DNA of 64,000 bases from Axinella damicornis (taxonomy: Eukaryota > Porifera > Demospongiae > Axinellida > Axinellidae): assembly GCA_963931865.1 (NCBI GenBank), contig OZ007511.1:8302344-8366343 (forward strand), read 5' to 3'. The position numbers were made by a program, and so were the translations under genes. This document shows positions 32,360 to 45,772 of this stretch, piece after piece (position 1 is the stretch's first letter; each line of letters begins with the position of its first letter). Under the pieces are notes generated by a model that worked only from the letters and a program-made list of their open reading frames with translations, ran no database searches and was not told the DNA's origin.

Positions 32360-33815
32360 GAGTCCTTGAGAAGAAACGCTTGACAGAGAAAACATGCTGT
32401 AGTTCATAGCTACTTCACTGCTAAATCGGCGTTTTTGAATGCACAACCTTACCCAAAGGTTAAGAATGCTGCTCAAGACTTTTGTGATGGGTGGGCTCTT
32501 ACTACACTGCTTTTAAACCCTGTGCAGTAACTTTCGCGTGAAGAGGGGGGGTGGGCGCTTGATACGTACTCTACGGTACAAGTCAATTAACCATGCAATC
32601 AGATTCAGCACTCTGAAATCCCGCGGATGACTAAGCAACTTCACCAGACCCTCCCTCCCCACGTGTGATACTGGAAGCAATCCACGCTGGGGTTGGTTTG
32701 GGTCTGGGGCCGAGACTAGTACCCACCCAACCTCCCTATTGCATGGTAACGGTAGATGGGGCAGTATACAGCCTTCTGTCTTCGTGAGGGTCCTCTGCTG
32801 AGGTGCTGAAAGGTACAATGTACCTCAGCGTGACATGGGTGCTTACTTTTCATTTAGGCCACCGGCTGGGTACTATTCACTTAGCCAACGGTTGGGTGGT
32901 ACTGGGCCCGAGGGCCCCGCCTTCCTTATCCACTCTCACGTTTGGTTGGGGGTGGGTGCACCTGACCAGTTTCAACATGAGTGGTACAGATCAGTATCCT
33001 TCCTAGTCCCGGAACCAGACCCTTCGCACGGGGAGGAGGAAGGTCTGGGCATGTGCCTACAATTGAGTTGTCCTCACGGAATGCAATTATTATGTGTGGT
33101 AATTAGTAATCAACCACACATACAATCACAGTCAACCTGCTTGTTGCTTTTGTCGACTTTTGTCAGACACTCGCGGGTAACGCGGTATACAGCACAGTGA
33201 TTTGCAGTGCCTAGTCGCTGGCGACACTGAAAGCCCAGAGAAAAATCATTTCCTTGACGTCATTGGGCTATTCCATTAATAAAGGATACACCCCCTATTG
33301 ACGAGTTAGCTATTTGCGTACCCCGGGACAGAAAATGCGCCTTCTCCACCGTGCGACACACGTTAGTATACGGAAATATGCGGAAAATTACGGAAAATTT
33401 ACGGAGATTTACAACAGAATACGGAAACTCGGCGAATCCCCGTAGGACAAATTAGTTACTCGGCAATAGGGGGTGTATCCCTATTTAAAGGAATAGCCCA
33501 TTCGCAATCAATGCTTCGGATTCGTTACATCAACATTCGGACCTGGGGACAACTCGAATGTAAGATGGTGCCCAGACCCTTCCTCCTCCCTGTGCTAAGG
33601 GTCTGGTTCTGAGACTACACCCTACCACTAGCTACCACTATAACGAGAGGTACAGGAAATAAAGGAGAGGATCGATAGGAGTCCCAGACTGTTACATAGT
33701 CATATCATGTTCCCGGAATGGGTTACTTACCCAATTAGATTCCAAATGCACTAGCTATCAATTCCAGAACTTGTTCCAGCAACAAAATCCAAGCACGTGT
33801 ACGTATAGTCTAGTC
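32360..33815. repeat. Block A, copy 3 (truncated)
   Basis: It aligns with copy 2 from TCCTTGAGAAGAAACGC to the CCAAGCACGTGTACGTA segment, then is cut and joined to block B copy 2. It contains a 235-bp insertion at 33,265-33,499. Confidence 0.75.
33265..33499. mobile_element. Inverted-repeat element, GGGCTATTCC ends, ATT target-site duplication
   Basis: GGGCTATTCCATTAATAAAG at the left and the complement of GGGCTATTCCTTTAAATAGG at the right, followed by GATACACCCCCTATTG in both arms. ATT flanks each side (33,262-33,264 and 33,500-33,502). Copies 1 and 2 of block A have the empty site (near 1360 and 22,785). The interior is rich in CGGAAA words. Superfamily unknown. Confidence 0.8.
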
Positions 33816-33964
33816 TCGCACCGGAATGGTTTCTCTCCTGTGTGCATCGTAAGGTGACGTCTAAGATCACCAGAACACGTACACTTCAAAGCATGTGCCC
33901 TAGATCTAGCATGTGTTCCTGAATGCCTCTTCATTGTCGGTACACCAGCAAAACACACCCACAA
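33816..33964 (-). pseudogene. Truncated zinc-finger gene (5' fragment only)
   Basis: Contains MKRHSGTHARSRAHALKC, then a finger lacking about eight residues (CTCSGDLRRHLTMH) and TGEKPF, after which the sequence changes into block A. The candidate acceptor found in the intact paralogues (TGTACAG) is TGTACCG here. This is the left edge of block B copy 2: the duplication captured only the start of the gene. Confidence 0.8.
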
Positions 33965-34164
33965 TATTATTCAAGTCAGTGTTTCTCCTTCTGCAGCTGA
34001 TCCGTAATCAGAGATTCCTCCACTTTCATGGGTTTCTGATTGCTTTTGAAAACTTCATTTCTCATTCGTGGTGAATGAAGGGTCTTTCTCTTCACTTCTC
34101 TTGTTTCACTGGTATCTTCTTTGAGAGCCTACACAGTATAGAACTGTGAGTCACTGGACTGCCA

Positions 34165-34835
34165 TGCACATAATAAGGGGCAACTGGAAAAGCAGGGAAC
34201 GGGAAACGGGATGCATGAGAACGGGAATGTGAGCGGGAACGGGAATGGAAATGGGAAACTGCACGCGTGATGGACAGACTGTACTGGCTGTTGACTCCGA
34301 CTCCAGCAGCAGGGACAAACTTTCCATCACGAAGCAGCCGTCAGTGACAAAACTGTTTCTAAAGATTGATCTGCATGGACCATACTGATCAGGAGTCAAG
34401 CAAATATTCGCCTCGAATAAAAACACGGACACCAAACACAGTGAAGATACATTACTTAGGGTAGATTAGGGCCAGGACAGGCTTCCATTCCTCTCTGGAA
34501 GCCTGTCCTGGCCCTAAGAAGTTTATCTTCACTGAGTTTGGCATGCATGCATGCTTTAATTGGAGGCGAATATTTGCCTGACTCCCAATCAGTATGGTCC
34601 ATGCAGATTGATCTGTAGAAACATTTTGCTACTTACTGAGCTAGTCTCGGCTTCTTCGCGGTGGAAAGTTTGTCCACGCTCCTTGAGTCAGAGTCAACAG
34701 CCAGTCCGGTCCATCGTGCGTGCAATTGGGATAGTATATCTTCAGTTTCCCGTTTCCGTTCCCGTTCCCATTACCGCTCCCGTCCCATTTCCCATTCCCT
34801 GCTTTTCCAGTTGCCCCATAATAAGTAGCCTCAAA
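34165..34835. mobile_element. Large foldback element, second copy
   Basis: Twin of 6850-7535 with the same central GGCCAGGACAGGCTTCC hairpin. Confidence 0.75.
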
Positions 34836-37800
34836 CCCAGGCAGGGATAGAGAGCATCTGGTATCCACTGTTTGTGCATGTACTTATTATCCTGACATTC
34901 CGGATAAGACCGCATCGGCTTCAGATATGTGTTCGTAACTGTATCACAATCGTATTCTATAATGGAGACTTTATGCAAGAGGCTGTTTCGTACGTACCTC
35001 TAGCGACTTGGATGTGCAGCGATGACGCTCAAACCCGAGCAGAGGGCATCTTTGAAGTGAGTACACGAAGAGACTGCGGCTACGCACTGCATGGTTTTGG
35101 TAAGTCAATGGTATTATAACTTGATGTGAACCTTGCCCGAGAGTGTCATCCCTCATGGCATTGCAGACCAAGTTCCAAGCGTGAGAGTGAAAGCGTGATC
35201 ACGTCTTCGTGGTTTCGTTGTGGTATAGTCGTCATTGTTCACTCCAGGAAAGTTTGGCGACGTCGTCTGCATAAAATCATGTGGTTTTATGTGATAATTA
35301 AGTGCATGCACAAACAATGGACACCAGGCGCTCTCTCCCCTTCCATCGTGCCTGGGTTGAGGCTAGCACATAATGGGTACATGCTGCTGTGGTCACACAA
35401 GAATCAATAATGGCTAGGTGCCCACTAGCTGTCAATTACTAGGTTCGATATGTGGCAATAATAGATCTAGAAACTTCTGCCGGTGCTGGCTGTTTAACTT
35501 CAACGCTATTACATAAGCTATACACTTCCAATTACAATAGCCTGGCCATCCCCCAGCTTTTCACCACTTATAGTACAGAAAAAGCAGGGAAGGCGTGGGA
35601 TAATTTATCACATGAGTGACGTCAGGTAGAGAGAAGGGTATAGAGTGTAGAGAGAACTTAGTTGAGCGCAGGTACACTAACCGCAAACAAAGCTGGCTCA
35701 TTGAGCGTTCGACCATTAGCTGCATGGAGATTGTTGGTATAGCTGTGCTTTCGCAGTCTATGTGAACAGTATAAGAGTCGATCAAGAAAAGTGGTCGTTC
35801 TGGGGTTAAATTCGGCCACTTCTCAGCGAGGTCCTGGAACGGCGTCTCACCTTGCACCTGGTGCAATTCCAGTGTCTTTGAGCAGGAATAACACGGCTGT
35901 GTGTAGTACAGGGCGATGGGATAACGCTGTCAGCTATACAAGTCGATGGGATAACGCTGTCAGCTATACAAGTCTCAAACAAGAACTACTGTGTATACAC
36001 GCTGGTGTAAAAGCATTGGGGTTTTGTTTGCCCACATGCAATTAAGTGTGACGATACAGTTCGATTTTGTGTCTTATCATCTGGGCTCGCGGTACACGCT
36101 AACTATATTGTGTCTAAATACTGTAGTGCCATTTCTCATAGACATCGCTTCTTCCACTTAGCTAAAATCATGAAGAATAGATCCGAAGGCGGCTGGTAGC
36201 TGCTTGATTTATATAGCCATTTCCAGGACAGCGCATGACAATGCGGAAGTAATTAACAGCCTTTGATCTCATGCGAGTGGCTGCATAGATGTGTGTAGTC
36301 TCATGCCCAGACGTCCACGCCCACCGGCGGAGAACGTCTGGTGGTTTGAGTTACATATCTTGTCACAGAGGCGTGTCCAGCGAAGGTGTATTATTGAAGC
36401 GCTGATTGCGCTAAGAATGCAATTATCGGAGAAATTTGAAGATAAACGCTCCTTTCTGTACTACGTATTTGTCATGCAGCCCTACCTTCAAGTAGTCAGC
36501 GACGTCCCCTAACCCCCGAAACATCGGCTGCTAACAGAAGGGCGGTGGACTTCTTTGTTATTCCGGTATTGCCGTAAACTGTTGTTCTTCAAAGTTGGAG
36601 ATGGCTGAAAGGTTCTTAGAAGCTACGAAGGGGTATCAACAACCAACAGCGAAGCAAGTCCTCGTTACGAGCTGTTTAACTGAGCTGTTTTTGACTCCTC
36701 AATCGATAGGTGACGTAACCCACAATAATTAATTACGCGCGCTCTTCGATTTCATTGGCCATCTCAAATTCCAGATGGGAAATGTGTTAGTGACAAGAAA
36801 TCACACTCAAAACACCAGACCTTCTCCGTGGGGGCACACGTGAAGGGCTGGGCACGAGACTAAGATGTGTGACCCAGCTCACACAGATAATTCTCACCAA
36901 GCTTGTAGTAATTCTCACCTCCGAGCAGTGAAGCCTAAGAACCCTTTTCCTATCAAACGGCTCAAATTTAGTATCAGCTATAACGGCAAAGGGCGGCGGG
37001 TGCAATGACAGGTGCATGCAACAGGAGTACTAAAGCAGGTACCGTAGGTGCTCTAATAAAGGTGCCCTTATAGAATAATTATGATCGGTGGGTGCCTTCA
37101 TTGGAGAGAGAAAAATTGCCGTAGGGGCACTTGTTTAGAGAGGTGCTTTGTAATTAGAGCGACTTGATCGTCGTTAGTGTCCGCGTGCTGATCGGTGTTC
37201 CGAACTCGAGCTCTTCCCGCAGTCTACCGGACGCTTCGGCTTTCATGCTGCAAGGTGCCGAAGGTTTGGTTGATGGCGCTGCGGAGTATGCCAATCGTCT
37301 GTCAGCTGTCTGTACAGCCAGACTGGTTGTGCAAAAATCTCTCTTATTCAAAGGCGCCCCCCCCCCCAAATATTTTTATGGCTAGAGGGCACCCAGTACC
37401 ACCCAACCGGTGGCCTATAAAGTGAACGGTAAGCACCATGTCACACTGAGGTACTTTTCAGCACCTCAGCAGAGGACCCTCACAGAGAGGGAAGGCTGTA
37501 TACCGTACGTTGCAATAGGGAGGGTGGGTCGGTCAGACCACCTGGTCTAGGTACTTGAGTGCAGAATATGACCATCTGCAATGCCGTGTGTTGCTTACTG
37601 TAGGCGCTCTAAATAAGGCGCCTCTCCAAATTATAAAGGCGCCCCCACGACCTGAATATACCGGCCCCACCTTCCCTATCCACTCTCACTTTCGGTTGGG
37701 GGCGGGTGCGCCTGACCAGTTGCAGCATGAGTGGTACAGATCAGTACCCTTCCTACCAAACCTCGTCTACCTTCACAAAGTTACACACATGCAGGTACAG

Positions 37801-39525
37801 GAAGAGGACCCCCATGGCTCAGACTGCTAAACAGTAATGTCATAGCATTAGGCATGATCCTGGATCGGTTACTTACCCAATTCGATTCCAATGTGAATTC
37901 CAGTACTTGTTGAATTCCAACCATGAAAACGTGTAGACATCTCGTGCAGTACTTGTACCAATGCGAATGGGAAGTCCCTCTCATCATAATAGATAACAGA
38001 ATACTCAGATCACGGGGATGTCCGGAAACGTACATCCGGTGACATCATAGTCCTTGTTCCGCGGCTACGCTAACGCGCGCGCCGACACATGCAGGCAGCA
38101 ATTTCCAATTACTTGCGTGGGCGTTCCGCATTGTTAAAACTAGCTTCTTGCTGACTGTACATACATTTTCAGGCAACGATCGTCAAGTGAAGTCAGTACA
38201 TTAATTGCTTTGTGTAGATGACAGAAGACTACGTTGCAAGAGAGAGAGAGAGCACATTCACGAGAGACAAATTTTGACATTTGTGGAGGCGCTCAGGGAC
38301 AGCCAAAGCACACCTGCACTAAGCTTACAGAAGTCTGAATGCTTTTCACAATAAATTACCATGTATAGCTATACTACTATTTACAGACATAATAATAATT
38401 ACTAGACAGTGGATATAGTTATATGACCGTCGCGTAGCTATATATACATGCAGCCGTATACTAAGACCAACATGCAGTTACTCACATAGATAAAATAATT
38501 TCAAATGCAACTATTACAACAGTTAATTTCACCAAATAATGTGAAGTCGTTGTTAGATAATTATTTTGTTAGATAATTATTTTGCAATACTTTTACATTC
38601 GGCCAAATGCAGCAATAATGTACCAACACAACAATTGTAATTTGAAATGCAAAGTAATTCTGTTGTATTTTTCAATCCAGTCATTGTACGATCAAGGTAA
38701 AAGTGTGTAAAAGGTGCAAATAAGAGGTAGTATTGCATAACTATGAAATACAACCACATATAGTAAAACTTTCACATTGGTTGTGAAAATAGTGAAAATC
38801 AAAGTAAAAACTGTAGAAATGACAATTGATCATTGTAATCGTCATTTTTCCCCTGTGACTCTCCATAAGTGTCCTTGTACTTATAAGCTTGATATATACT
38901 GATGGTGGTTCTCCTCTTACTGCAGCAGATTTCACAGATACAGCCGCAAGGAGATCTCTTTGTCCGGAAAGTGAGACTGATCTGGAGTGTGTGTAGCTAT
39001 GTATGTTGTGTGCATGTGCATGCATGGTGAGTAATATTGTATGTGACTACTAGCTACAAGCAATGGTGCTGTGTGATGAATGATTATTCACAAAATGAAA
39101 CTGTTGCAATGTTGCCGCCAGTTAAATACTGCTTTGAAATTGAAAAATAGTCTAAGAGGGATCAAGGGGACTTATCACATGAGTGATGTCGAGGGTACAC
39201 ATGAGCTAGACATGGTGTGGGAACTCAACAACAACAACAGAATCATAGCATAGCCTCAGTGCAAACCTCGCCCTCATGTAGCGAAGCATACCCATAAGAT
39301 CTACTAGTGGAATGCAGGACATTGGAGGGCGAGTCTAAGCGAAGTGCACGTGCAGGACATGCATGGAGCAGTTGCATTCATATGACGGTCATCAGACTCA
39401 ATTGTGTGACTGGGCAATGAGCCACAGAAATTATGACACTAAACATACACCCGTGCACATCACAGCAACTGTGAGTCAGGTTAGCATTAGCTGAAGCATT
39501 CTAGCAGGTAGCTACGTCACCGGCC

Positions 39526-39658
39526 ATGGCGGTAGACCCACGAGTAGCCTCGTTCCCAGATGAAAGTCTGGCACGCGAGACTAACCCACGAGCTGTCTCC
39601 GACTTTGTTGTCGCCACCGAGGAGGCAGAAGTTCATGGTGCTCTAGCCAATGAGACAG
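39526..39658 (+). CDS. Candidate first coding exon, block B copy 2
   Basis: The coding sequence is the same as at 12,187-12,319, including the in-frame 40-bp element and the CAG|GTAGGT donor. See that entry for reasoning; no downstream exon was found here either. Confidence 0.4.
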
Positions 39659-40616
39659 GTAGGTTCGTTCATGTTCACGAGTAGTCTCCGTCTCTGTTAG
39701 CATGTTGCGCATAATTATTACTGCACTGCACGTGCAAGTATCACGTGTCATCCGGTGCGCGTTTGAGGTATGGTATCGGGATCCCGCGGGAACCAGATTA
39801 TAGCCCTCTAGCTCATCAGTTTGTCACTTTGTGCAGCTTGGTTTGTGGTAGCGCTGGTGTCGCTAGACACCACGCTTCACGTACCAGTAGTCTAGAAACA
39901 GAGTTAGTGACCCGCTGATGTCGATTTTGTGGCATAAGCATCAAGTAAAGTTTTTGCGGTGAGCTAAAAACTGTCATAACTCTCGAACTAAACATATTTA
40001 TCCAAATTGCTATCTTAATTTTGTTCCTTACGTCGAATGCTTTCTTTTGATACCTTGGTCTCGCTTGTCAAGTAACCACAGCGCCCGCTAGAACAGTAAT
40101 TAACAGACAGACAGACACACAGACAGACACACAGACAGACACACAGAGTACTAGAACCTCGCCTGCATGGGCAAGGTTAATGAAGTGGCATGAGGTCTTG
40201 CAATAACATTACAGCCTCTGGCTAAGTGTGTGTTTATAACAACATAACAGGCTGGCTTCTAAGTGGGTGTTAGGGTCATAGGATCCTCCCAAAGGGCACT
40301 GCCCACTGCATGGAACTCCCCAGAGAGACCGCTGAGGATGATGCCACCAAATAGAAAGGTGTACATACAAGTCTGGATGTCATGCAGAGGTGGTTGGACA
40401 ATATGATGTGACCATACATGTGTGGGCGAATTTATATGGAGGTTTACTATGTGTTCTCAATAGTCTTGATGAGTATCTAGACAAAAATTGACATCAAGTA
40501 CGGCCTCTTGAAGGATCGGCCGCGGGGAATGGCAGGCATGCACTCCTATACCTTCCAATTGTAACTTCACATCTCGTTGGCACTTTACATTTTCCTCTAG
40601 TTGACCGCAACGCGTA

Positions 40617-41241
40617 TACCATATAGCGGGAAAATTTGGCGGGGGTTTTAATTTGGCGATTTGGCGGTGCAGGAAAAAATCGCCAAATTAAATTCCGCCA
40701 ATATTAAACCCCACCTCAGCCGGCCGGCCACTCGGGTATACGCGCGCACATTAGTAATGCACATACGTATGTACGGTAGCGCTGTACCAGTATTTCAGAA
40801 AAGACTCAGCTGCTGTATGCTCCCAAGAGAACGTGACATCGGGGATTCCTCTCTCTCCGGGAAGGAACTACAAGCCATTAACGAGAGTGTGAGGGGCGTG
40901 GCCAACGATTGCGCTCGAGCGCATCACTGCCACAGCGCAATCCAGTCGCGGCTCCCGTACCACACTGTATGGAAAACGTGATGGCCTCTGACACATCCCT
41001 CTACTTCAAAGGTCTCCATGGTTAGCTGGTTACTAACTGGTCGCGCTCGATCGATAGTACATGTACAGTTCACACTGAGCGCCTAGCGCCTTGCGCTGAG
41101 GCTTACGTCATTGCTGTTACGTCATTTGTGTCGAGGATCGATCGAAAATCGCCAAATTTAAAATTCGCCAAATCAAAAAATACAGCGTTTTGACTAAAAT
41201 CGCCAAATTTAATGCCCGCCAAATTTTCCCACTATACGGTA
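40617..41241. mobile_element. TACC(A/G)TATAGCGGG element, copy in block B2
   Basis: Twin of 13,266-13,890 with one changed base in the right end (CCCACTATACGGTA). Confidence 0.65.
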
Positions 41242-42434
41242 TGTCATGTGCACAGAAAATGCGCCCAACCTCCTCTGGATGTCAAGCATGTCATACGTGT
41301 AAAACCCCTTTATTCTCGTTGTAATGCTTATTGCACACAGGGCGTTACTGAAAAACAACCCGCTGATGTAACAACCCTGTTAAAAGAACATTCATAGAAG
41401 ACAATACAATACAACCCTGCCTACACACTCAGAGGCACTGCTGAGGACCCATAGGCACTCAGTTGCAGAACCCTAGGCTCTCAGTTTTGGACCCCTAGGT
41501 TTTGGATCCCCCCTAGGGAGGAGGGTCTACAAAGGTAGCGACATGTAAATGACGAGTGGCGAAGGTAACCAGTTATCCACCAACTGATTTAGTTCTCCAC
41601 CCAACTACTCAGCTATCGGAAGCTAATGGAATGCAATATACTATCTAATTCGGATTGGGCAGGTTTCCAGCCAACCATTCTGATCAGCATGGCCCAACAA
41701 ATGAATCTATTCTGATCCAGCTTGATAGTTCTCACTGATGGTTGGTGGCTTACTCACATGTTCGTACTTCATAGCTGGTTGTCATGGAGCTCACTGCTTT
41801 TCTCCATTGAGTTCGTCTTCTCATTGCTTCTTCATGAGCTTTTCTCACCCACACGACCAAGTGTGGCTCTGCAAGGTAAAAGATTATAGCTACCAGTCAC
41901 TGTGGCTCTGCAAGTCTCTTGATTTTGCATTACACACAAGAAATTGTGACTCGTTTAATTTACAGCAAGTCTACGTATATATACTAACAACCTCTGCCTC
42001 AAGACAAAGTTAAAGAGGCACTTATGTGTTGCATGTAGAAGCATCTGCGAATGGGATGAAAGTGATCAACATACCTTTTAGCTAATACTTGATCAACAGA
42101 TCAAGACGAAGTCCATGCGACAAGAATCAATAAATTTTCTGAGATACTAAGGAGGCATGGCTAGCATCAGAAGGCCAATCACAAATCTTGATCACATTCG
42201 CAAATGCTTCTATAAGCAACACGTATGTAAGCCACTAGCTACCCCCTGCACATTCACTGTTATATCCTTTCTGACTCCTCAACCATGGCTAACATGTACA
42301 CTCTCTATGCTACAGCCCAGGGCCAATATAATGTAGGTAGGTCTGTTGAACTGTACACAACAGTTGTATAATCTATGTAGGTCTCTTGAAATGTACACAA
42401 AAGATGCAGGATGAAGTGTGCAAGGATGATCTAG

Positions 42435-42436
<2 letters not shown>

Positions 42437-42468
<32 letters not shown>
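42437..42468. repeat. Poly-G tract, 32 G
   Basis: Counterpart of the 24-G run at 15,082-15,105. Confidence 0.9.
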
Positions 42469-42469
<1 letters not shown>

Positions 42470-42968
42470 ATGAATAACAGGCAGTTTACTTTACGTACAA
42501 CAGTTTTAGATGTCCTGATGAGTAAGTAGTTGTGGTGAGGAGACCAGTATGTGAGATAACTGTCAAGTGAACGAAACAATCATATGAAATTCCACAGAGA
42601 TATTAGCGTTGTTCCCATGCTGAAGGAGAAATGACACGAAGGAAATAGGCACCTGCATCTTTTGTGTACATTTCAAGAGACCTACATAGATTATACAACA
42701 ATAATTGTCAAATAGGATGTGCACTGTATTTGAATTATAGAGCTTTTTCCAATCCGTACGTATGATCGAAAGTGTCTGGAAGAAGACTTCAGTGCTTAAT
42801 AAAGAGTAGCTGGGACGAGAGTTGAAGTTGTGCCTAACAGTGAATATGTGCCTAAAAGTTGTGCTTAACTATGCACAGCTTTCATTTGGTACTACCCCTA
42901 GACCGACAATTTTACAAGTAGGAAGCTTAGGGTATTGACCGAGACACATGCACAACAATCCCTGCAAA

Positions 42969-43876
42969 CTCACCGCACATGTAAATAAATAAACAAAATC
43001 GTAGTGCGTAATGATTATTTCTTGAAAGGCGGCTGGTTAGGTCTGAACAAACTAAGTATGGGAGGAATCCTTACCATGCGACTTACCAAGCTGTGTCTGG
43101 ATGTTCTGTATAAGAAGCAAGGTCTGCTACGTAGTATGGAGCGATTCATGCCAAAAATGGTAGCAACGACGCACACAATGTCATCACATGCATATTACAT
43201 TAAGTGCAAAGTAGAGCTATAGACATTCCTGCATCAACATCAGTGGTGACATCGTGTTTGGGGTCCATGCAGACCAGTGTTCTCGCTAGTCCTCTACCAA
43301 AGGGCACTGTGCCCTATGGGCTTCTAATACCCTTTGTGGTCGGACTGTGGAGTTTGATTTGTGAATTTTAGCATCGCGTAGAGTAGTTATAGCGATCGTA
43401 ACACCCACTCCACCTCTCAAAAAAGCGGCTGTCAATAATCACTGGAATGGACTATACTGGACTCACCCAACTTAGCCTCGTTCCCAGGCCTTCTACACAT
43501 CCAGTTTTTGATCACTTGCAGTATGCAAAACTGCAAGCAATCAAAACCTGGAGGAGTAAAAGGCTTGGGAACGAAGTTACCCAAACTGCCATGTTTGTTC
43601 CAATGTATAGGAGAGAAGCTAAACATGCTTATTCAGTGTAGGACGAAAGCTTACTCGGCCCGTTGATTTGCTGAAGTTTTCCCTTCAGCCTGCTGAGTCG
43701 TCTTTCCTCAAGTTATAGAGGTCAAAGTTCTTGTGCATATTCAGATCAGAAGAAAAGATATTTGACCTCCAATTACGGTTGAAGCTCATTTTGTTGAAGC
43801 TTATTAAATGTGCACATGACCTTTAACTTCTACAGAGTCGAGGAAAGAATGCCTCAACTGCTTAAACATGCTAAGG
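42969..43876. other. Non-coding stretch left of the candidate large transposon
   Basis: I see a TAGCCTCG-family element at about 43,474-43,580 with near-matching CCCAACT/CCCAAACT flanks, and a segment at 43,790-43,870 related to 17,235-17,320. GAGAAGCTAAACATGCTTAT (about 43,613) recurs inverted near 44,225. No gene seen. Confidence 0.5.
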
Positions 43877-44133
43877 TACCGTAGTCGCGCGTTATTAGGC
43901 GCATCTCACTTATAGGCGCATATTCGCTGTTAGGCGCAGGTACAACTCTCGTCCCAGGTAAGCACTGCAGTCTTCTTCCAGAAACTCAACCATTTTCGAT
44001 CCTTCGGAGTGCAAAACAGCTATATTCGAATTGAAGCCCGCTTCCTATTCGAGGAATGTCATTATTTTTATATGTGTTATTAGGCGCATCTCGCTTATAG
44101 GCGCATATTTCCTTATAGCCTCGTTCCCAGGCG

Positions 44134-45052
44134 CTCTTGGTAATTGGGGAGAAGAGCGCCTGGTATCCACTGTTCACGCATACGCGAGCAGTTCCGTTAC
44201 ATTCTCCGTACATTCTACACTGAATAAGCATGTTTAGCTTCTTTTATAACAGGCTGCAGAATCACACAGGGCTACAGAGATATTTTATACAAAGCTGCTT
44301 CAAAAGACAACCCTGCTTTTCTAGAATTATCAGAACAAGAGAAGATGTTATTTATGTTCACCACCACCAACACCAACATTATTAGGAAGCTAGCTTGGTT
44401 TATATCAGAATGCTTTTCGTGCAGAATGTGTTTTACCAGCATATAAATCCTTCATTTTTGTCACTTAGTCCTTATACTTGTCTGTCATTTTCTATATATA
44501 TATGTAGCTACTGACTGATGGGCCACCTTGGGCCTCTACAAGTCATTAAAATTCATCATTCATCATATAATTTATCGAGATACGTAAGCTGAAATAACAC
44601 GGACAAATATTCGGTAAAATATACGGCTCCAACATCATGCGAGGCCATGGTTTCGAAGTCTGTGGACGTCAATACGCCGCTTCTGCCTTTCCGAAGTGGA
44701 CGCGAAGCACGATACAAACAGTAAGACCCCATAGCTAGATAAATTCGACCTGGCCGTATGTAGCTAACCATACAAACCTTTTATGTACGTGCTGTATCGC
44801 TGTCAGTTGTTCGTCCTCAGCACCATTCTTGGCTTTCCGACCTTACTGAGGGCGTACGGCACGGCTTGGTTGAACAGAGCTGCGTCTTGTCTTGTAAAAG
44901 ACTCCCGTGTTTCAGTAATGCACGGTCGTGCAACACGGACTAGTATAACAGTAGTTTCCAAGTTCCCCACAAAAACCTGGGGAGCCGCGCATGCGCGAAC
45001 AGTGGATACCAGGCGCTCTTCTCTCCAATTACCAAGAGCGCCTATGGCGCGC
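44134..45052. mobile_element. Inverted-repeat element with GGCGCTCTTGGTAATTGG ends
   Basis: GGCGCTCTTGGTAATTGGGG and GAAGAGCGCCTGGTATCCAC recur inverted at 45,000-45,052. A related partial copy lies in opposite orientation at 53,455-53,905, within the last intron of the four-exon gene. Internal words such as CTGTTCAACCAA and GCCTTTCCGAAGTGGA are shared. No coding frame of substance. Confidence 0.6.
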
Positions 45053-45163
45053 GGTTTGTAACAAAAATCATAAAACAAACCGTGCATGCGCACTCCGCAT
45101 GCTCTATAATTATATACGCTGCGCATGCTCAAAATTATGTTCAGCACGTGGAAAATCACCAGA

Positions 45164-45772
45164 TCTCTAGCTACACGAAGAAGGAATACAACGAAGCTCA
45201 GCTAGCTACACGAAGGAATACAACGAAGCTCAGCTAGCTACACGAAGAAGGAATACAACCAAGCTCAGCTAGCTACACGAAGAAGGAATACAACCAAGCT
45301 CAGCTAGCTACACGAAGAAGGAATACAACCAAGCTCAGCTAGCTACACGAAGAAGGAATACAACGAAGCTCAGCTAGCTACACGAAGAAGGAATACAACC
45401 AAGCTCAGCTAGCTACACGAAGAAGGAATACAACGAAGCTCAGCTAGCTACACGAAGAAGGAATACAACCAAGCTCAGCTAGCTACACGAAGAAGGAATA
45501 CAACCAAGCTCAGCTAGCTACACGAAGAAGGAATACAACCAAGCTCAGCTAGCTACACGAAGAAGGAATACAACCAAGCTCAGCTAGCTACACGAAGAAG
45601 GAATACAACCAAGCTCAGCTAGCTACACGAAGAAGGAATACAACCAAGCTCAGCTAGCTACACGAAGAAGGAATACAGCCAAGCTCAGCTAGCTACACGA
45701 AGAAGGAATACAACCAAGCTCAGCTAGCTACACGAAGAAGGAATACAACCAAGCTCAGCTAGCTACACGAAG
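45164..45772. repeat. 35-bp satellite, about 17 copies, directly upstream of a start codon
   Basis: The unit is AGCTAGCTACACGAAGAAGG then AATACAACCAAGCTC, with minor variants (AACGAAGC, one 32-bp unit at the left). The last unit changes from GAAGAAGG to GAAGATGG, and that ATG starts the four-exon gene. The array thus forms its promoter-proximal or 5' untranslated region. Function unknown. Confidence 0.9.

Larger units (their letters stand above)
33816..42968. repeat. Block B, copy 2
   Basis: Direct duplicate of 6478-15,585. Differences are small indels, such as a doubled 27-bp segment GATGGGATAACGCTGTCAGC.. near 35,943, homopolymer lengths, one extra AGACAGACACAC unit near 40,130, and single-base changes. 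The candidate exon and TATAGCGGG element recur at 39,526-39,658 and 40,617-41,241. Confidence 0.85.

Noticed and set aside
45164..45772. CRISPR array reading of the 35-bp repeats
   Set aside because: Units are contiguous with no spacers and the surroundings are eukaryotic, so it is a satellite.
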